Part shown: positions 8,427-17,336 of the stretch, piece after piece
Position numbering within the stretch: position 1 is the stretch's first letter
Layout: each line of letters opens with the position of its first letter
From: Bryobacterales bacterium
Lineage (GTDB): Bacteria > Acidobacteriota > Terriglobia > Bryobacterales > Bryobacteraceae
Length of the DNA: 64,000 bases
Assembly: GCA_016713735.1 (NCBI GenBank)
Contig: JADJOP010000001.1
Coordinates: 186,001-250,000, forward strand
Direction: 5' to 3'
The notes under the pieces: model-generated
The model's database searches: none
What the model saw: only the letters and a program-made list of their open reading frames with translations
Told to the model about the DNA's origin: nothing
Translations under genes and position numbers: made by a program

Positions 8427-8822
8427 TTACCAGAGCTGGCAGAGCACTTCGCCGCCGACGCCCATCTTGCGGGCCGCGGCGCCGGTCATGATGCCCTGCG
8501 ATGTGGTCAAAATGTTGATGCCGAGGCCGCCCAACACCCGGGGTACTTCTTCCTTGCCGACATAGATGCGGCAGCCGGGGCGCGACACACGGTGGATTTC
8601 ACTGATCACCGGCGTGTTCTGCGCGGTGTACTTCAGGTAGATGCGGATCAGCTTGGTCGGCCCTTCCTCCACCTGTTTATAGTTCAGGATGTAACCTTCG
8701 TCTTTCAGAATGCGGGCGATCTCGATCTTCAACTTCGAGTTCGGCACGTCCACCTTGGCATGGCGCGCCTTCAGGGCGTTTCTCACCCTGGTCAGCAAAT
8801 CTGCAATGGGATCCGACGTCAT
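8427..8822 (-). CDS. rpsH: 30S ribosomal protein S8
   Basis: S8 is a primary binder of the 16S central domain and, in other bacteria, an autoregulator of the spc operon. MTSDPIADLLTRVRNALKA at the N-terminus and the C-terminal GINILTTSQGIMTGAAARK-type signature (131 aa total) identify it. AAAGGAACG lies upstream. No S8 operator was assessed. Confidence 0.97.
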   Translation of the reverse strand: MTSDPIADLLTRVRNALKARHAKVDVPNSKLKIEIARILKDEGYILNYKQVEEGPTKLIRIYLKYTAQNTPVISEIHRVSRPGCRIYVGKEEVPRVLGGLGINILTTSQGIMTGAAARKMGVGGEVLCQLW

Positions 8823-8929
8823 TGCTCTTTCGTTCCTTTCGACCTAATCTTCTCGGTCCCGCGCCTGGAAGGTCCCGGCGGGCGGCTGTGTGAGCCGCGC
8901 TGCCGGCGCATCCCGACGGTGGCTGCCAG

Positions 8930-9139
8930 TTACCAACTCGACTTGGTGACACCGGGGATCTCCCCGGCGAGCGCCAGTTTGCGGAAGCAAATCCGGCACA
9001 ATTTAAACTTGCGGAGGTAGCCGCGCGGACGCCCGCACAGAAAGCAGCGATTGCGGTGGCGGACGCCCAACTTCGGGGTGCCCGCGGCCTTGGCCTTGGC
9101 GAGCTTTTCATCTTTGGCGATCTTGGCGGTTGTGGCCAT
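8930..9139 (-). CDS. rpsN: 30S ribosomal protein S14 (zinc-binding, type Z)
   Basis: This short S14 (69 aa) carries two CxxC pairs, C32/C35 and C48/C51 (NRCFLCGRPRG, KLCRICFRKLA), the zinc-dependent form. The C-terminus LAGEIPGVTKSSW is canonical. The lysine/alanine-rich N-terminus is slightly extended. The AAGGAA ribosome binding site is rather far (about 14 nt) from the ATG. Confidence 0.95.
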   Translation of the reverse strand: MATTAKIAKDEKLAKAKAAGTPKLGVRHRNRCFLCGRPRGYLRKFKLCRICFRKLALAGEIPGVTKSSW

Positions 9140-9177
9140 GTATCGTGAACCTGTTCCTTCTCAGCCTTCGCTCCGCC

Positions 9178-9720
9178 TTAGGCGCGGAACGGCATTCCCA
9201 TATGTTTCAGCAGCGACAGCGCTTCGGCGTCAGTGTGCGCCGTCGTCGTGAAGCTGATGTTCATGCCTTTGGACTTCTCCACCTTGTTGAAGTCGATCTC
9301 GGGGAAGATCATCTGGTCCTTCAGGCCAAGCGTGTAGTTGCCGCGGCCGTCAAACGATTTCGGGCTTACGCCGCGGAAGTCGCGCACGCGCGGCAGCGAA
9401 ATCGAGATCAGCCGGTCGAGAAATTCGTACATGCGGTCGCCGCGCAGCGTCACCATGCAGCCGATGGGCATGCCTTCGCGCACTTTGAAGGCGGCCACGG
9501 ACTTCTTGGCCTTGGTCACCACGACGCGCTGGCCGGCAATCTGCGACAGTTCGTTGGCCACCCCGTCCATCATTTTGGGCGTCTGTGTGGCTTCGCCTAC
9601 GCCCATGTTGATGGAGATCTTTTCCAGCTTCGGGACAGCCATCACGTTCTCGTAGCCAAACTCTTTCACCAGGGCCGGAATGACCGCTGTCTGGTAGTGG
9701 GCTTTCAGTCTTGCAGCCAT
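9178..9720 (-). CDS. rplE: 50S ribosomal protein L5
   Basis: L5 contacts 5S rRNA and P-site tRNA. The protein (180 aa) contains LEKISINMGVGEA, AGQRVVVTKAKKSVAAFKVREG and the FPEIDFNKVEKSKGMNISF-type region near the C-terminus. AGAGGAAAAG precedes the ATG. Confidence 0.97.
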   Translation of the reverse strand: MAARLKAHYQTAVIPALVKEFGYENVMAVPKLEKISINMGVGEATQTPKMMDGVANELSQIAGQRVVVTKAKKSVAAFKVREGMPIGCMVTLRGDRMYEFLDRLISISLPRVRDFRGVSPKSFDGRGNYTLGLKDQMIFPEIDFNKVEKSKGMNISFTTTAHTDAEALSLLKHMGMPFRA

Positions 9721-9739
9721 ATTTCTTTTCCTCTTCGCC

Positions 9740-10105
9740 TTAGCCCTTCTTGTCGAGCGCTTCGCCGGTCTTGCGCGCCACGCGGGTGCGGCGCGCCGTC
9801 GGGCCTTCGCCCTCGATGCGGATCCCGATGCGCGTGGCCACGCCGCCCGAGGTGAGGATCATCACGTTGGAGACGTGGATGGAAGCCTCGCGCTCGGCGA
9901 TGCCGCCCTTGATCTGTTTGGCCGGGTTCGGCCGGGTGTGCTTCTTGATCAGGTTCACGCCCTCCACCAGCACGCGGCCGGTGGAGTGGTTCACCTCAAG
10001 CACGCGGCCCGTCTTGCCCTTGTCCTTGCCGGTGATCACCTTCACCGTGTCGTTCTTCCGGATGCGGATCTTATCCGGCGGCGGCGCCTGTTTCTTGCGG
10101 GCCAT
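9740..10105 (-). CDS. rplX: 50S ribosomal protein L24
   Basis: L24 is an assembly initiator with a KOW motif: KNDTVKVITGKDKGKTGRVL at residues 18-37, followed by VEGVNLIKKHTRPNP. At 121 aa it is a little longer than usual because of basic ends. It starts directly at the rplN stop (no gap), with GGAGG inside the end of rplN, which suggests translational coupling. Confidence 0.96.
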   Translation of the reverse strand: MARKKQAPPPDKIRIRKNDTVKVITGKDKGKTGRVLEVNHSTGRVLVEGVNLIKKHTRPNPAKQIKGGIAEREASIHVSNVMILTSGGVATRIGIRIEGEGPTARRTRVARKTGEALDKKG

Positions 10106-10474
10106 TTAGAGTACCTCCGGGGCAAGCGAGACGATCTTCATGAAGCGCTTGTCGCGCAGCTCACGGGCTACCGGGCCGAACACGCGCGTGCCCACCGGTT
10201 CGCCCAATTCGTTGATCAGAACGGCGGCGTTGGAATCAAACCGGATGTAGGTGCCGTCGCGGCGGCGCGCCTCTTTGCGCATGCGCACGATGACGCAGCG
10301 TACAACCTTGCCCTTCTTGATGTTTGAATCCGGCGCGGCTTCTTTCACGCTGGCCGTGATCACGTCGCCCAAACCGGCCGTGAGACCGAGGTCGCCGCCG
10401 CGGGGCAAGATGCATTGCAACTTGCGCGCGCCGCTGTTGTCGGCAACCTCGAGAATGGTTCGCATTCCAATCAT
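10106..10474 (-). CDS. rplN: 50S ribosomal protein L14
   Basis: L14 forms part of bridge B8 and the factor-binding region. LEVADNSGARKLQCILPRGG and the GTRVFGPVARELRDKRFMKIVSLAPEVL C-terminus make a complete 122-aa L14. AAGGAAC precedes the ATG. Confidence 0.97.
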   Translation of the reverse strand: MIGMRTILEVADNSGARKLQCILPRGGDLGLTAGLGDVITASVKEAAPDSNIKKGKVVRCVIVRMRKEARRRDGTYIRFDSNAAVLINELGEPVGTRVFGPVARELRDKRFMKIVSLAPEVL

Positions 10475-10511
10475 GGCGTGTTCCTTACGTCCTCTTCCCT
10501 GTCTTCGCCGT

Positions 10512-10817
10512 CTAGTTCTGTCCGGCGCTGTCGAGTTTCAACTCGCCCACCTGGACGGCGCGGCGAATCACATCGCCTAACTGCCACCGCTTCAACTTGC
10601 TCAGCGGGCGGCATTCCACGATGCGGACCGTGTCGCCCAGCTTCGCCGAGCTCTGCTCGTCGTGCGCATAAAACTTCTTCCGCTTGGTGATGATGCGCTT
10701 GTAGAGCGGGTGTGGAACGCGGCGCGTGACTTCGACCACGATGGTCTTAGCCATCTTCGTCGACACCACTTGGCCAACCTTTTCGTTCTTTTTGCCCTGT
10801 ACGGTTTCTTCAGCCAT
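10512..10817 (-). CDS. rpsQ: 30S ribosomal protein S17
   Basis: S17 binds the 5' domain of 16S rRNA. GQVVSTKMAKTIVVEVTRR, HPLYKRIITKRKKFYAHDE and GDTVRIVECRPLSKLKRW are the characteristic S17 blocks. It is 101 aa, with modest N- and C-terminal extensions beyond the 80-90 aa core. Confidence 0.96.
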   Translation of the reverse strand: MAEETVQGKKNEKVGQVVSTKMAKTIVVEVTRRVPHPLYKRIITKRKKFYAHDEQSSAKLGDTVRIVECRPLSKLKRWQLGDVIRRAVQVGELKLDSAGQN

Positions 10818-10856
10818 TGTCTTCTTCGTCCTTCGCTGGCTCGTCCTTGGCCGGGC

Positions 10857-11057
10857 CTATTTCGACGCCGCCAGCGCGCGCTCGCGCTGAATCGTCAGCA
10901 TCCGCGCGCGATCCTTGCGCAAGGCGCGGTACTTCTTCAAGCCGTCGGCCTGCCCCATGCCCAGTTGCAGGCGCAAACGGAAGGCCTGCTCCTCCTGCTC
11001 CTTGAGCTGCGCGGCCACTTCGTTGGTATCCAATTCGCGAATCTTGCTTGCCTTCAT
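10857..11057 (-). CDS. rpmC: 50S ribosomal protein L29
   Basis: L29 sits near the tunnel exit. The ATG giving MKASKIRELDTNEV (66 aa) has GGGAG at the right spacing. A start 42 nt upstream would overlap rplP and add unrelated residues. The two-helix body (LKEQEEQAFRLRLQLGMGQ, KDRARMLTIQRER) is typical. Confidence 0.95.
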   Translation of the reverse strand: MKASKIRELDTNEVAAQLKEQEEQAFRLRLQLGMGQADGLKKYRALRKDRARMLTIQRERALAASK

Positions 11058-11076
11058 CGTGTGCTCCCGGTCCGCG

Positions 11077-11490
11077 TTAGACCATTTCCCTTTGCACAAA
11101 CTTGGTCGCCACGGCCAGCTTCTGAGCCGCCAGCCGCATCGCTTCCTGCGCCGTCTTCACGTCCACGCCTTCCATTTCAAACAGAATGCGTCCCGGACGA
11201 ACCACGCACACCCAACCTTCCGGCGCGCCCTTGCCGCCGCCCATTCGGACTTCGGCCGGCTTCTTTGTAATCGGCTTGTCGGGGAAGACGCGAATCCAGA
11301 TCTTGCCGCCGCGCTTGATGAAGCGCGTCATGGCCACACGGGCCGCTTCGATCTGGCGGTCGGTCATCCAGCAGTTGTCCATCGCCTTCAGGCCGTAATC
11401 GCCGAAAGAGAGCGTGGACCCGCGCCAGGCTTTCCCCTTGGTGCGGCCGCGCTGCTGCCTTCTGTACTTGACCTTCTTGGGCATCATCAT
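11077..11490 (-). CDS. rplP: 50S ribosomal protein L16
   Basis: L16 is next to the A-site tRNA and peptidyl transferase centre. MPKKVKYRRQQRGRTKGKA, the IKRGGKIWIRVFPDKPIT block and the KGAPEGWVCVVRPGRILFE block identify it. Three successive ATG codons (11490, 11487, 11484) could start it. Length is about 135-137 aa. Confidence 0.97.
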   Translation of the reverse strand: MMMPKKVKYRRQQRGRTKGKAWRGSTLSFGDYGLKAMDNCWMTDRQIEAARVAMTRFIKRGGKIWIRVFPDKPITKKPAEVRMGGGKGAPEGWVCVVRPGRILFEMEGVDVKTAQEAMRLAAQKLAVATKFVQREMV

Positions 11491-11546
11491 GGCGGTGTCG
11501 TCTCCAGCTAATTGCTAATTCGTTCGCGGCTCAGGCGCTTCGCGCC

Positions 11547-12494
11547 TTACTCTCCGCCTTCCTTGGTTTCACCGCTGCTGGCAGGAGGTGTTGTCTCCGG
11601 CTCTTTCACTTCCTGTTTCCAGGAAGGAGTGGGAGCGGCCATCGGCGGCAGGATCGGCGCGGTGCGGGCCGGTTGCGGCAGATCGCCAGGGGCGGCCTGC
11701 TGGGCCGGGCCGGCATCGGCGGCCGGAGCCACCGGCGCGCCCTGATCGGGACGCGGGCCACGGTCGCCGCCAGGTCCGCGATCACCAGGCCGGCGGTCAC
11801 GGTTGTCGCGGTCCGGACGCCGCGCGCGGCGCGGTTCCGGATCGCGGCCGAGGCCTGCCCGCAGCTGGCCGTCGAGAATCTCACCCTTGTACACCCAGCA
11901 CTTGACCCCGATCACGCCGTAGGTCGTGTTGGCTTCGGCAAACCCATAGTCGATGTCGGCGCGCAGTGTGTGCAGCGGCAGCTGACCTTGCAGGTACCAC
12001 TCGGTGCGCGCGATTTCAGCGCCGTTCAAGCGGCCCGACACACGCACTTTGATCCCGCGGCAGCCAAAACGAAGCGCCGAATCGACAGCTTTGCGCATCG
12101 CGCGGCGGAAGGCCACGCGCTTTTCCAACTGCAGCGCGATCGACTCGGTCACCAGTTGGGCATCCAGTTCCGGCTTGTGCACTTCCTGAATGTCGATGAA
12201 CACTTCGCGGCCGGTCTTCTTGGCCAGCTCGCTCTTCAGCTTCTCAATCTCGGCGCCCTTGCGTCCGATGATGATACCGGGGCGCGAGGTGTGGATCGTG
12301 ATGCGCAGCTTGTTGCCCGGGCGGTCCATCTCCACTGAGCTTACGCCGGCCGACTTGAGCCGCTTCAGCAGCTCTTCCTTCAGCTCAAGGTCCTCGCGCA
12401 GCAGCTTGGCGTAGTCCTGCTTGGCGAACCACCGCGACCGCCAGGTCTTGGTGACCCCCAGCCGGAATCCGTACGGATGAACTTTCTGACCCAT
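11547..12494 (-). CDS. rpsC: 30S ribosomal protein S3 with long disordered C-terminal tail
   Basis: S3 forms part of the mRNA entry site. The KH domain with the GIIIGRKGAE loop is at residues 73-82, and the C-terminal S3 domain (about 120-212) with YGVIGVKCWVYKGEI is complete. Normal S3 ends near residue 215-230. Here about 100 more residues follow, first Arg/Asp/Gly-rich (DRDNRDRRPGDRGPGGDRG) and then Pro/Ala-rich, ending in an acidic stretch, for 315 aa in total. Confidence 0.97.
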   Translation of the reverse strand: MGQKVHPYGFRLGVTKTWRSRWFAKQDYAKLLREDLELKEELLKRLKSAGVSSVEMDRPGNKLRITIHTSRPGIIIGRKGAEIEKLKSELAKKTGREVFIDIQEVHKPELDAQLVTESIALQLEKRVAFRRAMRKAVDSALRFGCRGIKVRVSGRLNGAEIARTEWYLQGQLPLHTLRADIDYGFAEANTTYGVIGVKCWVYKGEILDGQLRAGLGRDPEPRRARRPDRDNRDRRPGDRGPGGDRGPRPDQGAPVAPAADAGPAQQAAPGDLPQPARTAPILPPMAAPTPSWKQEVKEPETTPPASSGETKEGGE

Positions 12495-12501
12495 GAGTTC
12501 C

Positions 12502-12849
12502 CTATTCCTTCTCGGACACTTTCACAATGATGTGCGAGGTGCGGCGCTGGTAGCGGTAGGCGCGGCCCATCGGCGCCGGGCGGATGCGCTTCTGGCGCGG
12601 CCCTTCATTCACGTAGGCTTCGCTCACGATCAGCTTGTCCACGTCGACATCGCTCGAGCGGTTCTCGGCGTTGGCGACGGCGCTGCGCACAAGCTTTTCC
12701 ACGGCCGGGGCGATGCGCTTGTTGACGGCCTGCAGCAACACCAGGGCATGGTCCACCTTCTGGCCGCGGATCAGGTCGATGACCAGGCGCGCCTTTTGCG
12801 GAGAGATGCTGACGTATCGGGCTTCGGCTTTGGCAACCATGTCGATCAC
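12502..12849 (-). CDS. rplV: 50S ribosomal protein L22
   Basis: L22 lines the exit tunnel. ARYVSISPQKARLVIDLIRG and the hairpin region ending RIRPAPMGRAYRYQRRTSHI are present in this 115-aa protein. AAGGAG precedes the ATG. Only 3 nt separate it from rpsS. Confidence 0.97.
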   Translation of the reverse strand: MIDMVAKAEARYVSISPQKARLVIDLIRGQKVDHALVLLQAVNKRIAPAVEKLVRSAVANAENRSSDVDVDKLIVSEAYVNEGPRQKRIRPAPMGRAYRYQRRTSHIIVKVSEKE

Positions 12850-12852
12850 TCC

Positions 12853-13134
12853 TTACTTGCCGCCCTTGTCGGACGCCTTGGCCGCGTGGCCTTTAAACGT
12901 GCGCGTGGGCGAAAATTCGCCCAACTTGTGGCCCACCATGTTCTCGGTGACATACACCGGAATGAACTTCTTCCCGTTGTGCACGGCGATGGTGTGCCCG
13001 ATGAAATCCGGCAGAATCGTGCTGCGCCGCGACCAGGTGCGAGTCACCTTCTTGTCGTTGGCCGCGTTCAACGCCTCGATCTTCTTGGCCAGATGATCGT
13101 CGACGAACGGCCCTTTGCTCAGTGAACGGCCCAT
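12853..13134 (-). CDS. rpsS: 30S ribosomal protein S19
   Basis: S19 is in the 30S head. MGRSLSKGPFVDDHLAKKI, the TWSRRSTILPDFIGHTIAVH block and GHKLGEFSPTRTFKGH are canonical. Length 93 aa is normal. Confidence 0.97.
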   Translation of the reverse strand: MGRSLSKGPFVDDHLAKKIEALNAANDKKVTRTWSRRSTILPDFIGHTIAVHNGKKFIPVYVTENMVGHKLGEFSPTRTFKGHAAKASDKGGK

Positions 13135-13146
13135 GGCTTCTCGTCC

Positions 13147-13977
13147 CTATCCCTTCTTCTTCCGCGTCACGATGAACTTGTCGGTGCGCTTGTTGTTGCG
13201 CGTCTTGAAGCCGCGCGTCGGCTGGCCCCACGGAGTTACCGGGTGGCGTCCGCCCGAGGTGCGGCCTTCGCCGCCGCCATGCGGGTGGTCGACCGGGTTC
13301 ATCGAAACGCCGCGATTGTGCGGGCGCTTGCCCAACCAGCGCGTGCGTCCGGCCTTGCCGAGGCTGACGTTCTCGTGGTCGAGATTGCCCACCTGGCCAA
13401 CAGTGGCCATGCAGGTAGCCAGCACGCGCCGCACTTCACCGGAAGGCAGCTTCAGCAGGACGTAGTCGCCCTCCTTGGAAACCAGCTGCACTTGGGCGCC
13501 GGCCGAGCGGGCCATCTGGCCGCCCTTGCCGGGCCGCAGCTCCACGTTGTGGACAATCGTGCCGGCGGGAATGTTTTTGAGCGGCAGGGCGTTGCCGATG
13601 AGAATGTCGGCTTCCGGTCCGGAGTTCAGCGTCTGCCCCACCTGAATGCCTACGGGGGCCAGGATGTAGCGCTTTTCGCCGTCCACGTAGTGCAGCAAGG
13701 CCAGCCGCGCCGAACGGTTCGGATCGTACTCGAGAGCCGCGACCTTGGCCGGAACACCGTGCTTCTCGCGCTTGAAATCGACCTCGCGCAACAGTTGGCG
13801 GTGGCCGCCGCCGATGAAACGCATGGCCACGCGGCCCGTGCTCGTACGGCCGCCCGACTTACGCTTGCCCTTGGTGAGCGCTTTCTCCGGCGCCTTGCCC
13901 TTGGTGAGGTCGTCGCGCTTCAACACCGTTGTGAAGCGCCGCGTGGGAGTGACCGGTTTGAATGTTTTTACTGGCAT
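13147..13977 (-). CDS. rplB: 50S ribosomal protein L2
   Basis: L2 is needed for subunit association and peptidyl transfer. The 276-aa protein keeps GRVAMRFIGGGHRQLLREVD, the RNA-binding core and the C-terminal NPVDHPHGGGEGRTSGGRHP with the conserved HPHGGG (about residue 228). A GGAGGAAG ribosome binding site precedes the ATG. Confidence 0.98.
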   Translation of the reverse strand: MPVKTFKPVTPTRRFTTVLKRDDLTKGKAPEKALTKGKRKSGGRTSTGRVAMRFIGGGHRQLLREVDFKREKHGVPAKVAALEYDPNRSARLALLHYVDGEKRYILAPVGIQVGQTLNSGPEADILIGNALPLKNIPAGTIVHNVELRPGKGGQMARSAGAQVQLVSKEGDYVLLKLPSGEVRRVLATCMATVGQVGNLDHENVSLGKAGRTRWLGKRPHNRGVSMNPVDHPHGGGEGRTSGGRHPVTPWGQPTRGFKTRNNKRTDKFIVTRKKKG

Positions 13978-13996
13978 TTTCGTCTTCCTCCCGCGC

Positions 13997-14284
13997 CTAG
14001 ACTTCGGCGAACTCCGGCATCTTCTCGCCGGCCTTCAGCTTCACGTAGGCCTTCTTCCAATCCGAACGGTAGCCGGAGAAGCGGCCGCGGCGGCGCAGCT
14101 TGCCTTCAAACGTCGCCGTGCGGACCTCTTCCACCTTCACCGAAAACAGCTTTTCGACGGCCTGGCGGATGTGCGTCTTGTTGGCCTCAACGTGCACTTC
14201 CAGGGTGAGCGTGCGATCGCTCTCCTTCTTGTCGACACCCTTTTCCGTAATGATCGGGCGCCGGATTACATCAAACTGGTTCAT
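13997..14284 (-). CDS. rplW: 50S ribosomal protein L23
   Basis: L23 is the docking site for trigger factor and SRP at the tunnel exit. The 95-aa product begins MNQFDVIRRPIITEKG and contains LEVHVEANKTHIRQAVEKLF and KKAYVKLKAGEKM. A longer upstream reading would run inside rplD and has no homology. Its ATG overlaps the rplD stop by 4 nt (ATGA), so the two are translationally coupled. Confidence 0.96.
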   Translation of the reverse strand: MNQFDVIRRPIITEKGVDKKESDRTLTLEVHVEANKTHIRQAVEKLFSVKVEEVRTATFEGKLRRRGRFSGYRSDWKKAYVKLKAGEKMPEFAEV

Positions 14285-14904
14285 GCCAATGCCTCCGACA
14301 ACTTCTTGGCCGCGGCTTCGCTCAGCAGCACATGCTTGGCCCCAAGCAGATCGTAAGTGGTGACGTCCTTGGTCACGACCATTTTCACGCCGGGCAGGTT
14401 GCGCGCTCCCAGTTCGAGGTTGCGGTTGCCGACGACATCCACCACCAGCGAACGCTTCACGGCTTCCAGCTTGGAAAGCGCGGCGGCCACCTGTTTGGTC
14501 TTGGGTTCGGTGAACGAGAACTCGCGGATCACCCTCAGTTCGCCGTCGCGCAGCTTCGCGCTCAGCGCCGAGCGGAGGGCGCCCAATTGCATCTTCCGCG
14601 GCAGCCGGTAGCTGTAGTCGCGCGGTTGCGGACCATGCACCGTGCCGCCATGGCGCCACAGCGGCGACCGGATGGAGCCCACACGGGCGCGGCCGGTGCC
14701 CTTCTGCCGCCACAACTTCTTGCCCGAGCCGCGAACCGAGCCGCGCTCCTTGGTGGCATGCGTGCCGCGGCGCTGGCAGGCCATGTAGTGGCGCACCGCT
14801 TCATAGAGCAGCGCCTCGTTCACTTCGGCGCCGAACACCGCGTCGGCCAGTTCCACCGAGCCGACTTTCGCGTTATTGAGATCGAACACGTCAACGATAG
14901 GCAT
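14281..14904 (-). CDS. rplD: 50S ribosomal protein L4
   Basis: L4 lines the exit tunnel and in E. coli autoregulates the S10 operon. GTHATKERGSVRGSGKKLWR, the GTGRARVGSIRSPLWRHGG tunnel loop and the C-terminal YDLLGAKHVLLSEAA are visible over 207 aa. No L4 leader structure was tested here. Confidence 0.97.
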   Translation of the reverse strand: MPIVDVFDLNNAKVGSVELADAVFGAEVNEALLYEAVRHYMACQRRGTHATKERGSVRGSGKKLWRQKGTGRARVGSIRSPLWRHGGTVHGPQPRDYSYRLPRKMQLGALRSALSAKLRDGELRVIREFSFTEPKTKQVAAALSKLEAVKRSLVVDVVGNRNLELGARNLPGVKMVVTKDVTTYDLLGAKHVLLSEAAAKKLSEALA

Positions 14905-14920
14905 GTGTGTCGTTCCTTTC

Positions 14921-15553
14921 CTACCGCTTGGTCCGCCGCACCATGACGTAGCTGCCGTTGGGTCCGGGCACGGCGCCCTTCACCATCAGCGTGTTGTCTT
15001 CGGGGTTGACGTCGATAATTTCCAGGTTCCGCACGGTCACCTGTTCGTTGCCCATGTGGCCGGCCATGCGCATGCCAGGGAAGACACGGCTGGGGTAGCT
15101 CGAAGCGCCGATCGAACCGGCCGCGCGGTGAAACATCGAGCCGTGGCTGGAGGGACCGCCGCGGAAGTGATGGCGCTTCACCAGGCCGGCGAAACCGCGG
15201 CCCTTGCTCGTGCCAATCACGTCCACCACTTCGGCTGGACGGAAGTCGCCCACCAGAACCCGGTCGCCCGGCTTCAGGTCGTCGTCTCCGGCGCGCAGCC
15301 GCAGTTCCTTCTTATAGCGGATGCCGTCCACGCCCGCCTTTTTCAGGTGGCCGGTTTCGGGCTTGTTCAACCGCTGTGGCTTGACGCCTTCCACCAGCCC
15401 CAGCTGCACGGCGTCGTAGCCGTCCGTGGTCGGCGTCTTGCGTTGCACAACCACGCACGGGCCCGCCTTCAGCAGGGTCACCGGCACCACTTCGCCATTC
15501 GGCCGGAAGACTTGTGTCATTCCGATTTTTTTGCCAAGAATTCCTGGGCTCAT
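14921..15553 (-). CDS. rplC: 50S ribosomal protein L3
   Basis: L3 is an early-assembly protein reaching the peptidyl transferase centre. GILGKKIGMTQVF at the N-terminus and GTSKGRGFAGLVKRHHFRGG (about residues 109-128) are signature blocks; the total is 210 aa. The AAGGAAC box is unusually close to the ATG. Confidence 0.97.
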   Translation of the reverse strand: MSPGILGKKIGMTQVFRPNGEVVPVTLLKAGPCVVVQRKTPTTDGYDAVQLGLVEGVKPQRLNKPETGHLKKAGVDGIRYKKELRLRAGDDDLKPGDRVLVGDFRPAEVVDVIGTSKGRGFAGLVKRHHFRGGPSSHGSMFHRAAGSIGASSYPSRVFPGMRMAGHMGNEQVTVRNLEIIDVNPEDNTLMVKGAVPGPNGSYVMVRRTKR

Positions 15554-15708
15554 GTTCCTTGCCTGAGCGCGGCTTCCCGCGCCTACTCCCTAGGAGAAAT
15601 TCTCTTCTCGCCCCCTGCTGAGGATCGGGGATGATCCTCGAAGCCGTCCGGGCGTTTACTGCCAATCTCTACGCCGCTCCGACGTTTCCGGCGGAGGCGG
15701 CCAAAACC

Positions 15709-16032
15709 TTACTTCTTGCCGAACGCCTTGATTTCCACATCGACCCCGGCGGGGAGGTCGAGCTTCATCAACGCGTCGACGGTGTCCTGCGTCGGCTCGA
15801 GAATGTCCAGCAACCGCTTGTGCGTCCGGATTTCAAACTGCTCGCGGGATTTCTTGTCCACGTGCGGCGAACGCAGCACGGTGTACCGGTTGCGCAGCGT
15901 GGGCAGCGGAATCGGTCCGGCGATCTGCGCCCCGGTGCGCTTGGCAGTCGTCACGATTTCCGTGGTCGACTGGTCCAGCACTCGGTGATCGTACGCCTTG
16001 AGGCGGATGCGGATTCTGTCTCGAATTGCCAT
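15709..16032 (-). CDS. rpsJ: 30S ribosomal protein S10
   Basis: S10 (NusE) serves in the 30S head and in transcription antitermination. IRIRLKAYDHRVLDQSTTEI, GPIPLPTLRNRYTVLRSPHV and the C-terminal LMKLDLPAGVDVEIK identify it (107 aa). It follows tuf with a 64-nt gap and leads the S10 portion. Confidence 0.97.
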   Translation of the reverse strand: MAIRDRIRIRLKAYDHRVLDQSTTEIVTTAKRTGAQIAGPIPLPTLRNRYTVLRSPHVDKKSREQFEIRTHKRLLDILEPTQDTVDALMKLDLPAGVDVEIKAFGKK

Positions 16033-16096
16033 GTTCGTTCACGTTCCGGGGTCAGCCGCCCACCCGGAGATGGGCGGCCTCACCGATTGAATTTCC

Positions 16097-17284
<1,188 letters not shown>

Positions 17285-17336
17285 AACCTTGTCGAATCTC
17301 CTCTCAGGAATTCCTTGTTGCGCCCGTTCAGCGGGG

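Noticed and set aside
13997..14713. A 238-codon reading starting inside rplD as a longer L23
   Set aside because: Only the last 95 residues match L23; the upstream part lies out of frame within rplD.
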